Source of the DNA: Chlorobiota bacterium
GTDB lineage: Bacteria > Bacteroidota > Ignavibacteria > Kapaibacteriales > NICIL-2
Length of the DNA: 64,000 nt
Assembly (NCBI GenBank): GCA_026415505.1
Contig: JAOAGY010000021.1
Span: forward strand, 1-64,000
Direction: 5' to 3'
A program made the position numbers and the translations under genes. This document shows, piece after piece, positions 46,647 to 56,598 of the stretch; the stretch's first letter is position 1, and every line of letters starts with the position of its first letter. The notes beneath the pieces were generated by a model. It was given only the letters and a program-made list of their open reading frames with translations. It made no database searches and was not told the DNA's origin.

Positions 46647-47933
46647 TTAGCCTTCGCCGCCCATTTCCGCCATCAGCTCGTCGTAGGGTCGCTCGACGAT
46701 CCGCACACGCTGGAAGAGGAAATCGAACAGCGCATCGGTGAGCAGCCGATTTCGGAGCGAGGGATTCTGTTCGAGCGCCATTTTGAGCTGGGCGACGTCC
46801 ACGCCGTATCGCGCGGCAAGTTGCTCCAATTGCTGACTGCCGATGGTGAGGTTTTCCGTTCGCAGCACCGTATCGGCGATGAGCTGCCACCGCACCGACT
46901 GCTCGGCTTGCGGCAGGAAATATTCGACGAGCTGTTGACGGGGAATGCTCGCAAGTCGCTTGTCGTCTTTGTTCCGCTCCAATGCATCGGTGGCAAATTC
47001 TTCTGCCATCGCGCGGACGAGGCTTTCCGGCACAGGGAAATCGTGCAGCTCGACCATCGCATCCACCAGTCGCTCGCGCAGATACGAAGCGATTTCTTTT
47101 TCCCAGTGTTCCTCCAATGCACGGCGAATGTCCTCTCGGAGTTCGTTTTCGTTGCGCAAGCGACCTCCGGTGAGCTTGGAGACGAACTCTTCGTCCAGCT
47201 CCGGAAGAACGACACGCTGGATTTGTTGAACCGTCACGTGATAGACGTGTGTGTGCGGCTCGTTGCCGTGTTCCCCTGCGGCGTGTTCGGTGCGATAGAT
47301 GAACGTGTCGCCAGTGCGCAAGTTGATCAACTCGGTTCGCAGCAGCGGATCCATCCGCTCGTCGTCGAGAAAGAACTCCTGCTCCTTGCCGCCGAGCAGA
47401 GGAGCGTTCGTTTCGGGATCGACCGGCGCGAATTTGAGTTTGACGACGTACATCGAATCGGTGATTTGCTCGGCAGGCTCCAGCTGTGCCGAACGGAGTT
47501 GAAGGTTGTACAGTTCTTCTTCGACGTCGGCATCGCTGATCTGGCGAACGGGTTTGACGATTTCGATCTCGTCGTAGGGGCGGAGCGCGATCTCGGGCAT
47601 CACATCGAACTCGATCACAAAGCGTGCACCGCGTTCGGCAGTACGATTCATCTCGACGAGCACCGGCGTACCGACAACGTCGAGCGATTGCTCGGTAGCA
47701 GCGGTGCGGAATGCATCGCTGGCGACATCGCCGAGCGCATCGCGTTCGATTTGGTCGCCGTAGCGTTGCTTGATGATGTCGATCGGCACCTTGCCTTTGC
47801 GAAAACCTTCCAATTGCAGCTCGCGCTGGAACTCAGTGTAGGCACGTTCGAAATGCGGTGCCAGTTCGTCGTGACTGAGCGTGATTTCGATACTGCGGCG
47901 CAAGCCCCCGATGGTGTTGATGGTCGTTTGCAC
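46647..47933 (-). CDS. tig: Trigger factor
   Basis: Gene order tig-clpP-clpX and N-terminal ribosome-binding region [16 protein letters not shown]. Confidence 0.93.
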   Translation of the reverse strand: MQTTINTIGGLRRSIEITLSHDELAPHFERAYTEFQRELQLEGFRKGKVPIDIIKQRYGDQIERDALGDVASDAFRTAATEQSLDVVGTPVLVEMNRTAERGARFVIEFDVMPEIALRPYDEIEIVKPVRQISDADVEEELYNLQLRSAQLEPAEQITDSMYVVKLKFAPVDPETNAPLLGGKEQEFFLDDERMDPLLRTELINLRTGDTFIYRTEHAAGEHGNEPHTHVYHVTVQQIQRVVLPELDEEFVSKLTGGRLRNENELREDIRRALEEHWEKEIASYLRERLVDAMVELHDFPVPESLVRAMAEEFATDALERNKDDKRLASIPRQQLVEYFLPQAEQSVRWQLIADTVLRTENLTIGSQQLEQLAARYGVDVAQLKMALEQNPSLRNRLLTDALFDFLFQRVRIVERPYDELMAEMGGEG

Positions 47934-47967
47934 AGGAAACCTCGAAAAAGTGGATAAACTGAAGCTG

Positions 47968-48049
47968 TGCGGACGGAGAGACTCGAACTCTCACGGGTTG
48001 CCCCGCCAGATCCTAAGTCTGGTGCGTCTGCCAATTCCGCCACGTCCGC
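47968..48049 (-). tRNA. tRNA-Leu (anticodon TAG)
   Basis: GCGGACG/CGTCCGC acceptor stem, long variable arm, anticodon arm CCAGACTTAGGATCTGG, TTCGAGTCT T-loop; no encoded CCA. Confidence 0.93.
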
Positions 48050-48070
48050 ACGTGTATCGGTGCGGCGCTG

Positions 48071-48078
48071 CGAATTTA
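48071..48078 (-). promoter_or_regulatory. Putative -7 element TAAATTCG upstream of tRNA-Leu
   Basis: TAnnTTCG, 21 nt upstream of the tRNA 5' end. Confidence 0.4.
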
Positions 48079-48088
48079 CGGCACACCG

Positions 48089-50881
48089 TCACCGCACGCG
48101 GACGATAAGACGTTGCCACCGATGGGTTCGTGCATCGACGATCAGCGCATACACTCCCGGCGGCACCGATTCCAGCGATAGCGATACACGAGGCGGCGTT
48201 GCAGCGTACACCTTCTCGGCGACGACGCGCCCATCGAGCGAGACCAGTCGCCAATGGGACAAAACACCGCACGCATCGTCGCATTCGGCAACGATCACAT
48301 CGCCATCGGCAGGTTGCGGATAGACACGCAGTGCGGCGATCGAGCTGTCGGATACCGACGAGAGCGCATCGGCACGCCGTGCGAGTTCGTTCCGATCGCG
48401 ACCGAGCAGGATGTACACCTCGAACGTCCGCTGCTCGCCGGCTTGGAGCGCATTCGGATAGCGTGCACCGACGACGATGGATTTATCGCCCAGCCCGCCG
48501 AATTGCAGCGAGGTGCCGCGCTGGAGCGATTCCATTTTCCGCTCCGGGATGAAATTCCCGGTTCGTGCATACGCAGCATCGAGTCCGGCGCACTGCAAAA
48601 CAGCGTCGCTATCGGCACTGCGCACGAGTGTAACGACGATCGGATCGCCCGGCATGCGTTCCATGATTTCGGCGCATGTGTGCGGGTGCTCCAGCAGCAG
48701 GCTCACAGCAGAGCTATCGCCGCTGGGCGTCAGATCGAAATCGAAGAAGTAACCGACGGCGAGGTTTTCCAGCGGCGTGCTCGTGCGGTTGGTCAGCCTG
48801 GTCCGTATCCGAAGCGTCGAGCGATCGAGCACGTCGAACCGTTCGTCGAGCGCAATACCGATCGCATCGCCGGCGGCATTGCTCGTGTCGCGAAGTCGCC
48901 GAAGCGTGGCGTTTTCGGTCGGCGTGTTTTCGATCGGCACATAATCGTTGTAGTATGCCACTGCATCGCCTTCGATGCCGCTGCGGACACGTTCCGTTGC
49001 GAAATGCACCGCAAAGACACCGCCCCCGTAGAGCAACGGTCCAAATTGCGCCGCCGTCAATCCCTCGCCTTTGTATGCTTGACCCGAACCGCTGTTTCGA
49101 CCGATCCAACCCCAATCGCCGACCGACAAAGCGGTACTGTCACGGCGAATCGTCACCCAATCGGGCGTGGGATAAAATGGCAGCAAGGCAACGTCGCGAT
49201 AGTCGGCGCCACCGCTCCCACGCCCACTGACCGACAAGCGGAGAAAATGCAGCGACGGATCGTTGCCAGTGATCGCGATCGAAAACGGACCGAGCGTCAA
49301 TTCTTCTCCGGCTGCGACTGCGTCACGACTGTATGTCGCATCGAGAACACGTGCAGCGAGCGACTCGCCGCCCCACGATTGCATCGCTTGAAGCGTCCAC
49401 TGCAATTGCGTACCACTGCCGAGCCGATTGACGGCATGAATGTACACCAAGAGCGTATCGCCGAACTGGCTGCGCTCGACCGGTGAGCCATCGAGTCGCC
49501 GCAGTTCGACGCGAGTCGGAACGATTGCCGGTGTCGAAAATGGATCGCGTTCGAGGGCGAGACGAGCATTGACCATCCCAGGCAGAAGCTGCGCGAAGTC
49601 GGGATTGACGGCACTGACATCGCGCGTCGAAAGCCGAACGTGCTCGATCGCCTGCAGTGCCGTCAGTTGTGGATAGCGCGAGCGAACCAGTGCCACGACC
49701 GCTGCGACCATCGGTGTCGCCGACGACGTGCCGGAAAAGTACGTGTAGTCTGCGTCGTAGGCATTGCCCGTCGTGCGTGCACCGGAGCCGGGCGCCAAAA
49801 TTTTGCAGTGCGATCCGATGCCGGTGCCCGGCACGATGCTGCCATCGACTTCCGTTTCACCGACGCCGAGCACACCGGGATATGCCGCGGGATACATCGG
49901 TTGCGTGCCGGTTCCGTTGCCCGATGCAGCGACGATCGCCACATCGCGTGCGATGGCGTAGGTAACGATGCTTTCTTCGATCGGGCTGGGCGCTTGGTCG
50001 TCGTTTCCCCAACTGCAATTGACCACCTTGCATCCTCGTACTGCAGCATAGACGAGCGACTCGTAGCCGAAGAGAATGTAGCCATCGGTGCTGTTCGGTG
50101 TCGCTTTGATCGGGACGATGCGACAACCGGGCGCGATGCCGCTGATGCCTTTGCCGTTGTTCTGAGTGGCAGCGACGATACCGGCGACGTTTGTGCCGTG
50201 ACCATCGGTCGGATGGACGACGTTGTCCGGTTGCGTTCCATCGTCGCGCCATGTGAGGTTGTATCCGCGGTAGTCGTCGGTGTAGCCGTTGCCGTCGTCG
50301 TCGATGCCGTTGCCGGGTATTTCGCCGCTGTTGATTGCGATTGCATTCTGCAGGTCTTCGTGCGTTGTGCGAACGCCACTGTCGCTGATGCCGATCAATA
50401 CCGACGGCGAGCCGGTCGTCACGTTCCATGCTGCCGGTGCTTCGATCGCCTGCAGGTACTGTTGATCGCTGAACATCGGATCGTTGGGCACGAGCAGCAG
50501 CCGCTGGCGGCGCACCGGCTCGGCATATTCGACCAGCGGATGAGTCGCCATGAGCATGCGGCAAAGCTTTGCCGGGTCGTCATTGCCGTCGTATCGAACG
50601 CACACTGTACGCAGCAGCGGCTCTTCGGCACGAGCGATCTCTGCACGCCGGCGCACGGTCAACTCCGGCGCCTTGCCGCGTGCGACGAGCGCAGCGACTG
50701 TTTGCTCGCTCGTCAGCAGCGGTCGTTCGATCGTCAGTCCATCGCCCAACCACAGCGTGCGGCTCTGCAGCATCGGCAGTGCCTGCGGAGCAAGACGAAC
50801 GTACAACCACACAGGCTCGGCTACAACGGCAGAGACTACCGACACGAGCAACACGACAACAAACAACCTCGATCGCCGCAC
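48089..50881 (-). CDS. S8 family serine peptidase with T9SS-like C-terminus
   Basis: Triad contexts IGISDSGVRTTHEDL, GHGTNVAGIVAA, GTSSATPMVAAVVAL; C-term RVYPQPADGDVIV...VPPGVYALIVDARTHRWQRLIVRVR. Confidence 0.92.
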   Translation of the reverse strand: MRRSRLFVVVLLVSVVSAVVAEPVWLYVRLAPQALPMLQSRTLWLGDGLTIERPLLTSEQTVAALVARGKAPELTVRRRAEIARAEEPLLRTVCVRYDGNDDPAKLCRMLMATHPLVEYAEPVRRQRLLLVPNDPMFSDQQYLQAIEAPAAWNVTTGSPSVLIGISDSGVRTTHEDLQNAIAINSGEIPGNGIDDDGNGYTDDYRGYNLTWRDDGTQPDNVVHPTDGHGTNVAGIVAATQNNGKGISGIAPGCRIVPIKATPNSTDGYILFGYESLVYAAVRGCKVVNCSWGNDDQAPSPIEESIVTYAIARDVAIVAASGNGTGTQPMYPAAYPGVLGVGETEVDGSIVPGTGIGSHCKILAPGSGARTTGNAYDADYTYFSGTSSATPMVAAVVALVRSRYPQLTALQAIEHVRLSTRDVSAVNPDFAQLLPGMVNARLALERDPFSTPAIVPTRVELRRLDGSPVERSQFGDTLLVYIHAVNRLGSGTQLQWTLQAMQSWGGESLAARVLDATYSRDAVAAGEELTLGPFSIAITGNDPSLHFLRLSVSGRGSGGADYRDVALLPFYPTPDWVTIRRDSTALSVGDWGWIGRNSGSGQAYKGEGLTAAQFGPLLYGGGVFAVHFATERVRSGIEGDAVAYYNDYVPIENTPTENATLRRLRDTSNAAGDAIGIALDERFDVLDRSTLRIRTRLTNRTSTPLENLAVGYFFDFDLTPSGDSSAVSLLLEHPHTCAEIMERMPGDPIVVTLVRSADSDAVLQCAGLDAAYARTGNFIPERKMESLQRGTSLQFGGLGDKSIVVGARYPNALQAGEQRTFEVYILLGRDRNELARRADALSSVSDSSIAALRVYPQPADGDVIVAECDDACGVLSHWRLVSLDGRVVAEKVYAATPPRVSLSLESVPPGVYALIVDARTHRWQRLIVRVR

Positions 50882-50902
50882 GGGAATAGTTCCAGACAGT
50901 GC

Positions 50903-50910
50903 TACATTTG
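50903..50910 (+). promoter_or_regulatory. Putative -7 element TACATTTG upstream of dnaX
   Basis: TAnnTTTG, 31 nt upstream of 50942. Confidence 0.45.
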
Positions 50911-50941
50911 CAACGGCAAATTACGACTATCACGAGCGCAC

Positions 50942-52606
50942 ATGGCAGCGACAAGCGAGTACCTGGTCACCGCGCGGAAATGGCGACCGCAGCGTTTTGC
51001 GGAAGTCGTCGGGCAAGACCACGTCACCACGACGCTCCGCAACGCACTCGCCAGCGGACGCATCCACCACGCGTATCTCTTCTGCGGACCGCGCGGCGTC
51101 GGCAAAACCACCACCGCACGCATCATCGCACGTGCGATCAATTGCGCCTCGCCGCTCGACGGCATCGAACCGTGCAACGAGTGCGAGTCGTGCCGCGACA
51201 TTCTGAGCGGACGCTCGATGGACGTCGTCGAAATCGACGGGGCATCGAACAACAGCGTCGAAGACATTCGCCGCATTCGCGAGAACGCCAAGTACCCACC
51301 GACCTACGGCAAGTACAAGGTGTACATCATCGACGAAGTGCACATGCTTTCGACCAGTGCATTCAACGCACTGCTGAAAACGCTCGAAGAACCGCCCGCG
51401 CACTTGCTGTTCATTTTCGCCACGACCGAGCCGCACAAGGTTCCCGCCACGATTCAGAGCCGCTGCCAACGGTTCGATTTCCATCGGATGGACACGCGCA
51501 CGATCGCCGCACACTTGCGCACGATCGCCGATGCCGAGAAGGTCGCCATCGACGACGACGCGCTCTTTACGATCGCGCGTTTCGCCGATGGTTCGATGCG
51601 CGATGCACAATCGCTTTTCGATCAGGTGCGAGCGTTTTCGACCGACACGATCACCGGCGATGCCGTTCGCCGCAGCTTGCACGTTCTCGGCGACGACGTG
51701 TTTTTCGCGATCACCGATGCCATCGCTCGGCGCGACTTGGGAGCGGCATTCGAGCTGGCGCATACGATCGTTTCGCACGGCTTCGACGTTCAACAAGCCA
51801 TGCTCGGCTTGCTCGAGCATCTGCGCAACGCTCTGACCGTTCGCGCTACCGGTAGCACCGAACTCATCGAAGCCGCCGATGAAACACGCGAGCGCTACCG
51901 CCAACTCGCCGAGCAATTCAGCCAGGAAGACCTCGTGCAGATGATGACCATCGTCGCCACTGCCGAACAGCAGCTCCGCTATGCAGCCCAGCCACGTGTA
52001 CGGCTCGAACTGTTGCTTTCGCAGCTCGTGCACTTGCCGTCGGCTGTCGAGATCGGCACCCTCGTCGCCGAATTGGAAAAGCTGCGATCGAGCGGCGTCG
52101 CCGTCGTCGAGCCGACAGCATCGCAACCTCGGACGACAGCACCGACGGCGACCGCGCCGCCGACAGTCAGCAGCACCGAACAAACGACCGCTGCACTACC
52201 GACCGCATCGCAGCCAACGACACCACCGGAGTCACGTACCTCCAGCACCTTCGATTGGCAAGTCTTCGTAGCCGAGCTTCCTCCGCAGTTGCAGATCGTT
52301 CGCACCGTGCTCGCAGAACAACCACCGCCGCAGTTCGACGGCGACCGCGTCGTTATCACGTGCGGCGATGCCACAGCACTCGATGCGCTTCAACTCAAGC
52401 GCCAGCAATTGAGCCGCTTTCTCGCAAAAAAACTCGGACGGACGGTGGAACTGGTCATCGAGCGGCGCGAGCAACCCATCCCGCCCGCTCAACCGACGTC
52501 TGCACCGCAGCAACAAACCACGCAGGCGACAACGACCGACGAGCTTGCACCGATCGAGCGCGCCCTCATCGAGAAGTTCGGCGCAAAGCGGATTCCCCTG
52601 CTGTGA
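50942..52606 (+). CDS. dnaX: DNA polymerase III subunit gamma/tau
   Basis: RKWRPQRFAEVVGQDHVTTTLRNAL; CGPRGVGKTTTARI; EIDGASNNSVEDIR; DEVHMLS; true start 50942, not ORF start 49640. Confidence 0.96.
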   Translation: MAATSEYLVTARKWRPQRFAEVVGQDHVTTTLRNALASGRIHHAYLFCGPRGVGKTTTARIIARAINCASPLDGIEPCNECESCRDILSGRSMDVVEIDGASNNSVEDIRRIRENAKYPPTYGKYKVYIIDEVHMLSTSAFNALLKTLEEPPAHLLFIFATTEPHKVPATIQSRCQRFDFHRMDTRTIAAHLRTIADAEKVAIDDDALFTIARFADGSMRDAQSLFDQVRAFSTDTITGDAVRRSLHVLGDDVFFAITDAIARRDLGAAFELAHTIVSHGFDVQQAMLGLLEHLRNALTVRATGSTELIEAADETRERYRQLAEQFSQEDLVQMMTIVATAEQQLRYAAQPRVRLELLLSQLVHLPSAVEIGTLVAELEKLRSSGVAVVEPTASQPRTTAPTATAPPTVSSTEQTTAALPTASQPTTPPESRTSSTFDWQVFVAELPPQLQIVRTVLAEQPPPQFDGDRVVITCGDATALDALQLKRQQLSRFLAKKLGRTVELVIERREQPIPPAQPTSAPQQQTTQATTTDELAPIERALIEKFGAKRIPLL

Positions 52607-53144
52607 GCACACCGAGCGCATCGAGCGCGCGATAAAGCACGACTCCCACGCTGACGGCAACGTTGAGCGAATGCTTCCGCCCGAACATCGGGATGATAAC
52701 CGCGTCGTCGCACGCCTGAAGTATCTCCTCGCCGATACCGACCAGCTCATTGCCGAAAACGAACGTCGCCGGAAAATCGCTGCTGGCGAGCGTGGCGTAG
52801 TTGCGTGCGTCGCGCGCGAGCTCGACGGCGATGATGCGGTGCCCTCTCTGTCGCTGCTGTGCTATCGCATCGAGCGGATCGGCGACGTGGACCCACGGCA
52901 CGCTTCGTTCGGCACCGAGCGAAGTTTTGTGTACCTTGCCGTGATCGGGGCTCGGCGTGTAGCCGCTCAGGAGGAGCATTTCGACGCGCGCAGCATCGCA
53001 CGTGCGGAAGATCGAACCGACATTGTAGGCACTACGCACATTCCAGAGCATCACGCCGAGCGGGTGGCGCTTGTCGCCGTAGTAGCGCTCCGTTTCGGCG
53101 CGTGCGGCAGCGATTTCGTCGAAACTCAATCGGCGAGATTCCAT
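52566..53144 (-). CDS. TrmH/SpoU family RNA methyltransferase
   Basis: LWNVRSAYNVGSIFRTCDAARVEMLLLSGYTP; FVFGNELVGIGEEILQACDDAVIIPMFGRKHSLNVAVSVGVVLY. Confidence 0.92.
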   Translation of the reverse strand: MESRRLSFDEIAAARAETERYYGDKRHPLGVMLWNVRSAYNVGSIFRTCDAARVEMLLLSGYTPSPDHGKVHKTSLGAERSVPWVHVADPLDAIAQQRQRGHRIIAVELARDARNYATLASSDFPATFVFGNELVGIGEEILQACDDAVIIPMFGRKHSLNVAVSVGVVLYRALDALGVLTAGESALRRTSR

Positions 53145-54292
53145 CGGGCGAGCACATCAGCCAAGTAGTCGTACTCGTCAGCTTCGTTGTACACCTGCGA
53201 GGCGGTGCGTAGCACGAGCATACCGTCGAAGGCGAACACCGGCACTTCGATGCGATGCTCGTCGAAAAGCCAGTCGTGAATGCGTTGAGCGTCATCGAGC
53301 GTGCGACCGCGACCAGCGAGCGGCACGGCTGCAAGGTACGCGATCATCTCCGGCGGTGCAGGCGGCTCGATTGCGAGCGCCTCGGCAAGAACGCTCTGTG
53401 CATGGAGTGCGAGCGTGCGATTGTACTGTCGAGCGCGCTCGAATCCCAAACGCTGGAGAAACGCCAACCCCGCAGGCGCGCTCAAGTATGCCGACCAGTC
53501 CTTTGTTCCGGTAAAATCGAACTCGGCAAGATACCCGCCGCCGTAGCCGTGCGAAATGACCACGGGGTGAGTGATCGGCTGGCGTTCGGGCGCTGTCCAG
53601 AGAAATGCGCAGCCCTTCGGTGCAAAAAGCCACTTGTGGAAATTGCCCGTGTACCAATCGGCACCGAGCGATTCCAAATCGAGCGGCACCATACCCGGCG
53701 CATGTGCACCGTCGATCATCACCCACACCCCGCGCTCTTTGCAGAGCCGAACGAGCTGTTCGACGGGGAAAATCAGTCCTGTCGGCGAGGTGACATGGTC
53801 GAACACCGCAAAGCGCGTGCGATCGGTCAGCACTGCAGAGACTCTTTCGACGACCTCCTCGCTACTGGCGATCGGAAATGGCACGGGAACCTCGACGTAT
53901 TCGGCACCAGTGAGCCAGGCGATATAGCGCATCGCTTGCCGCACAGCGTTGTACACGTGCGAGGTCGTCAGCAACCGATCGCCCGGTCGGAGCAGTGGTG
54001 CGATCGAGCGCAGCACGGCGTTGATACCGGTTGTGGCATTCTCGACGAACACGACGTCCTCGCCGCGGCAGCTCATGAACGCTGCCATCGCCTGAGCAGC
54101 GGAACGCAACTCATCGTGCAAGTGACGCCCGACGAATTCGAGCGGCTCGCGTTCGAAGCGGCGCTGCCATTCGTGCTGGACCTCGAGCACCTCGATCGGC
54201 GTCGCGCCGAACGAACCGTTGTTGAGAAAAACCACATCCGGATCGAGTAGCCACGCAGACCGAATCGCGCGACCGAATCGAGCATCTGTCAT
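53126..54292 (-). CDS. Class V aminotransferase (isopenicillin N epimerase-like)
   Basis: FLNNGSFGATPIEVLEVQHEWQRRFEREPLEFV; DGAHAPGMVPLDLESLGADWYTGNFHKWLFAPKG PLP-lysine motif. Confidence 0.92.
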   Translation of the reverse strand: MTDARFGRAIRSAWLLDPDVVFLNNGSFGATPIEVLEVQHEWQRRFEREPLEFVGRHLHDELRSAAQAMAAFMSCRGEDVVFVENATTGINAVLRSIAPLLRPGDRLLTTSHVYNAVRQAMRYIAWLTGAEYVEVPVPFPIASSEEVVERVSAVLTDRTRFAVFDHVTSPTGLIFPVEQLVRLCKERGVWVMIDGAHAPGMVPLDLESLGADWYTGNFHKWLFAPKGCAFLWTAPERQPITHPVVISHGYGGGYLAEFDFTGTKDWSAYLSAPAGLAFLQRLGFERARQYNRTLALHAQSVLAEALAIEPPAPPEMIAYLAAVPLAGRGRTLDDAQRIHDWLFDEHRIEVPVFAFDGMLVLRTASQVYNEADEYDYLADVLARWNLAD

Positions 54293-54987
54293 GAAGGCAA
54301 ACCGCAGAGAGTGAGTGCATCGTGATATGCGCGAACATACCGCTCGACGTACTCGGCGAGTCGGCGCCGGCGATATTGCATCACGAATCGCGGGTGCTCG
54401 AGCACGATGAGTCGCTCGAAAAAGCGATGCTCGGCGTTGAGCTGCTCGGCAATGCGCCGCAGCTTGCCGCTACCGAGCACAATCGCGACCTGACGATGCA
54501 ACGGAAACGCTATCTGCTGCCATAGCGTTTCGACGATGAATGGCACTGCGACACGCTCCACTCGGGGATCGTCGTAAAAGTTCAGGTTGCGACCGCCACG
54601 CACCAGCCCAAGCGGAACGAGTGCCGACATGTAGAAGCGCCGGTAGAAGCGCTCGACACCGCCGAACGCTGCAATCGTCTCGTACACGAACGTCGCCGAA
54701 AGTTCGCGCCCGTTGCCGAGCGAATGCGGTATCCCACACAGTTTCCCGAGCGCATATGGATCGGTGAACGATAGCCCCGTCGTCCCAGCACCGAAACGAC
54801 CAGGGTTGATACCGAAGATGCCGATCCGCGGCGCGGTGTCGTCGTAGTAGCGCCGAGCGAATGCAGCGACCGCATCGCGCACCGCAGGCTCGCGATAGGG
54901 ATCGAGCACTTCGACGTCGTCGGGAAGCGGCGCAGGAAATCGCAGCGTTTCGAGCCACTGGAGAAATGCATCGCCGAACGTTCGCAT
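54289..54987 (-). CDS. SMUG2-like uracil-DNA glycosylase family protein
   Basis: RIGIFGINPGRFGAGTTGLSFTDPYAL motif plus conserved YETIAAFGGVERFYRRFYMSALVPLGL and HPRFVMQYRRRRL. Confidence 0.82.
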   Translation of the reverse strand: MRTFGDAFLQWLETLRFPAPLPDDVEVLDPYREPAVRDAVAAFARRYYDDTAPRIGIFGINPGRFGAGTTGLSFTDPYALGKLCGIPHSLGNGRELSATFVYETIAAFGGVERFYRRFYMSALVPLGLVRGGRNLNFYDDPRVERVAVPFIVETLWQQIAFPLHRQVAIVLGSGKLRRIAEQLNAEHRFFERLIVLEHPRFVMQYRRRRLAEYVERYVRAYHDALTLCGLPS

Positions 54988-55059
54988 GACCAGCATCACG
55001 ACCGTGACCGCTGCAAAATTGGCACCGCGATTGCTGTGGTTGGCTTCGGGGCTTCGATT

Positions 55060-55089
55060 TTGTTCGAAAAGTTTTTCTGTGTAGTTTTG
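55060..55089 (+). promoter_or_regulatory. Full Bacteroidota-type promoter: TTG (55060-55062) N19 TAGTTTTG (55082-55089)
   Basis: Matches TTG-N19-TAnnTTTG; 32 nt upstream of ATG 55122. Confidence 0.6.
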
Positions 55090-55121
55090 TCCGGACACTT
55101 CCACCGTTTGCGAGGTGACGC

Positions 55122-56588
55122 ATGAACCGCCGCGAATTCCTTTGGCGCATTCTTCCCCACCGCGAAGGACAGCCCATCGCGACGAGCACCGGACTCGATC
55201 CGTACAAACCCGACGATGTGCTCAGCGAAGAAGACGCTCTCCATTTGCTCCGACGCACGACGTTCGGTGTATCGCGGCAGGACGTCGCTCGCGCCCAGCA
55301 GATGACAACACGCCAAGCAGTGCAAGCACTTTTTAGCGGCAACCTCGACCCGACACCGCCGGCGTGGGCAACGGTTGACCCGCTGACGGAATCGTTTCCC
55401 AGTGCCGATGCTCGCCAGCAAGAGTACTACCGCCGCTACGCCGAATTGCAGCAGTGGTGGCTGCAGCTCATGCTCGGTTCGGGCTTTTCCATTCTCGAAA
55501 AGCTCGTCTTCTTCTGGCACAACCACTACTGCTCGGATTACCTGAAGGTGTACTACCCGCAGTACATGTACCTGCAGAACCAGACGTTCCGTCGAATGGC
55601 ATGGGGCAATGCACGCGAGCTTGCGCGCGCGATGGTCGCCGATCCTGCGATGCTGATCTTCCTGGACAACGTCGCCAGCATCAAAGGCAATCCGAACGAA
55701 AATTTCGCACGCGAGTTGCTCGAGCTGTTCACACTCGGCGTCAATCACTACACCGAACACGACATCGTCGAAGCAGCACGAGCGCTCACCGGCTGGCGGA
55801 TCCAAGGCATGCGCGGTGTGTTCAATCCGCAACTGTGGGACCCCGGCACGAAAGAGTTTTTGGGGCAGCGAGGTGCTTTCAATGCCGACGACATCATCCG
55901 CATCGTCTTCGAGCAAGACCAAGCAGCACGTTTTCTCGCCACCAAGTTTTACCGCTTTTTCGTCTACGACGTCCCCGACCCGGCAATCGTCGAGCAGCTT
56001 GCGCAGATTCTCAAAGCCAACGACTTCGAACTCCGCCCGATGCTCGAAACGCTCTTGATGAGCGAGCATTTCTTCGACCCTGCATTTCGCGGAGCGGTCA
56101 TCAAAAGCCCGATCGACTTCATGGTGGGCTTGTGCCGCCAACTGTCGTACAGCGACCTTCCGCTCGCATACGGCATCGAGCGCATGGCGAAACTATCGCT
56201 CGAACTGCTCAACCCGCCGACCGTCGAGGGCTGGAAAGGACATCACCTCTGGATCAACACGAACACGTACCCCTTGCGCGAGCGAATCGCCGAATACTTT
56301 GCCGACGGCAAGCGCAACGACAACTTCCAGAACTTCCCCACCGCACCGGATGTTCGAGCGTTCGCGCAGAGCTTCCCGTCCAACGGCAACGCTCGCCAGT
56401 TCGTGCGCGATGTCGCGCGATTCCTGCTCGCGATCGAACCCGGACCGAAGACGCTCGACTATTTGCTCGAACAACTCCTGCTCGGCGCCCCGGAATACGA
56501 GTGGAGTCTGGCGATGTCGAACGTCGAGCTGCGCTTGCGATCGCTGCTGAAAGCCATCTTCACACTGCCCGAATACCAACTACTGTGA
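55122..56588 (+). CDS. DUF1800 family protein
   Basis: ALHLLRRTTFGVSRQDV; LEKLVFFWHNHYCSD; DNVASIKGNPNENFARELLELFTLGVNHYTEHDIVEAARALTGW. Confidence 0.94.
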   Translation: MNRREFLWRILPHREGQPIATSTGLDPYKPDDVLSEEDALHLLRRTTFGVSRQDVARAQQMTTRQAVQALFSGNLDPTPPAWATVDPLTESFPSADARQQEYYRRYAELQQWWLQLMLGSGFSILEKLVFFWHNHYCSDYLKVYYPQYMYLQNQTFRRMAWGNARELARAMVADPAMLIFLDNVASIKGNPNENFARELLELFTLGVNHYTEHDIVEAARALTGWRIQGMRGVFNPQLWDPGTKEFLGQRGAFNADDIIRIVFEQDQAARFLATKFYRFFVYDVPDPAIVEQLAQILKANDFELRPMLETLLMSEHFFDPAFRGAVIKSPIDFMVGLCRQLSYSDLPLAYGIERMAKLSLELLNPPTVEGWKGHHLWINTNTYPLRERIAEYFADGKRNDNFQNFPTAPDVRAFAQSFPSNGNARQFVRDVARFLLAIEPGPKTLDYLLEQLLLGAPEYEWSLAMSNVELRLRSLLKAIFTLPEYQLL

Positions 56589-56598
56589 CGGAGGAGCC

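Noticed and set aside
47648-48043. 131-aa ORF starting MAELADAPDLGSGG
   Set aside because: This is the familiar spurious translation through tRNA-Leu; the tRNA (47968-48049) and trigger factor explain the DNA.
49640-50941. N-terminal extension of the 988-aa ORF
   Set aside because: It is antisense to the S8 peptidase; dnaX proper starts at ATG 50942.
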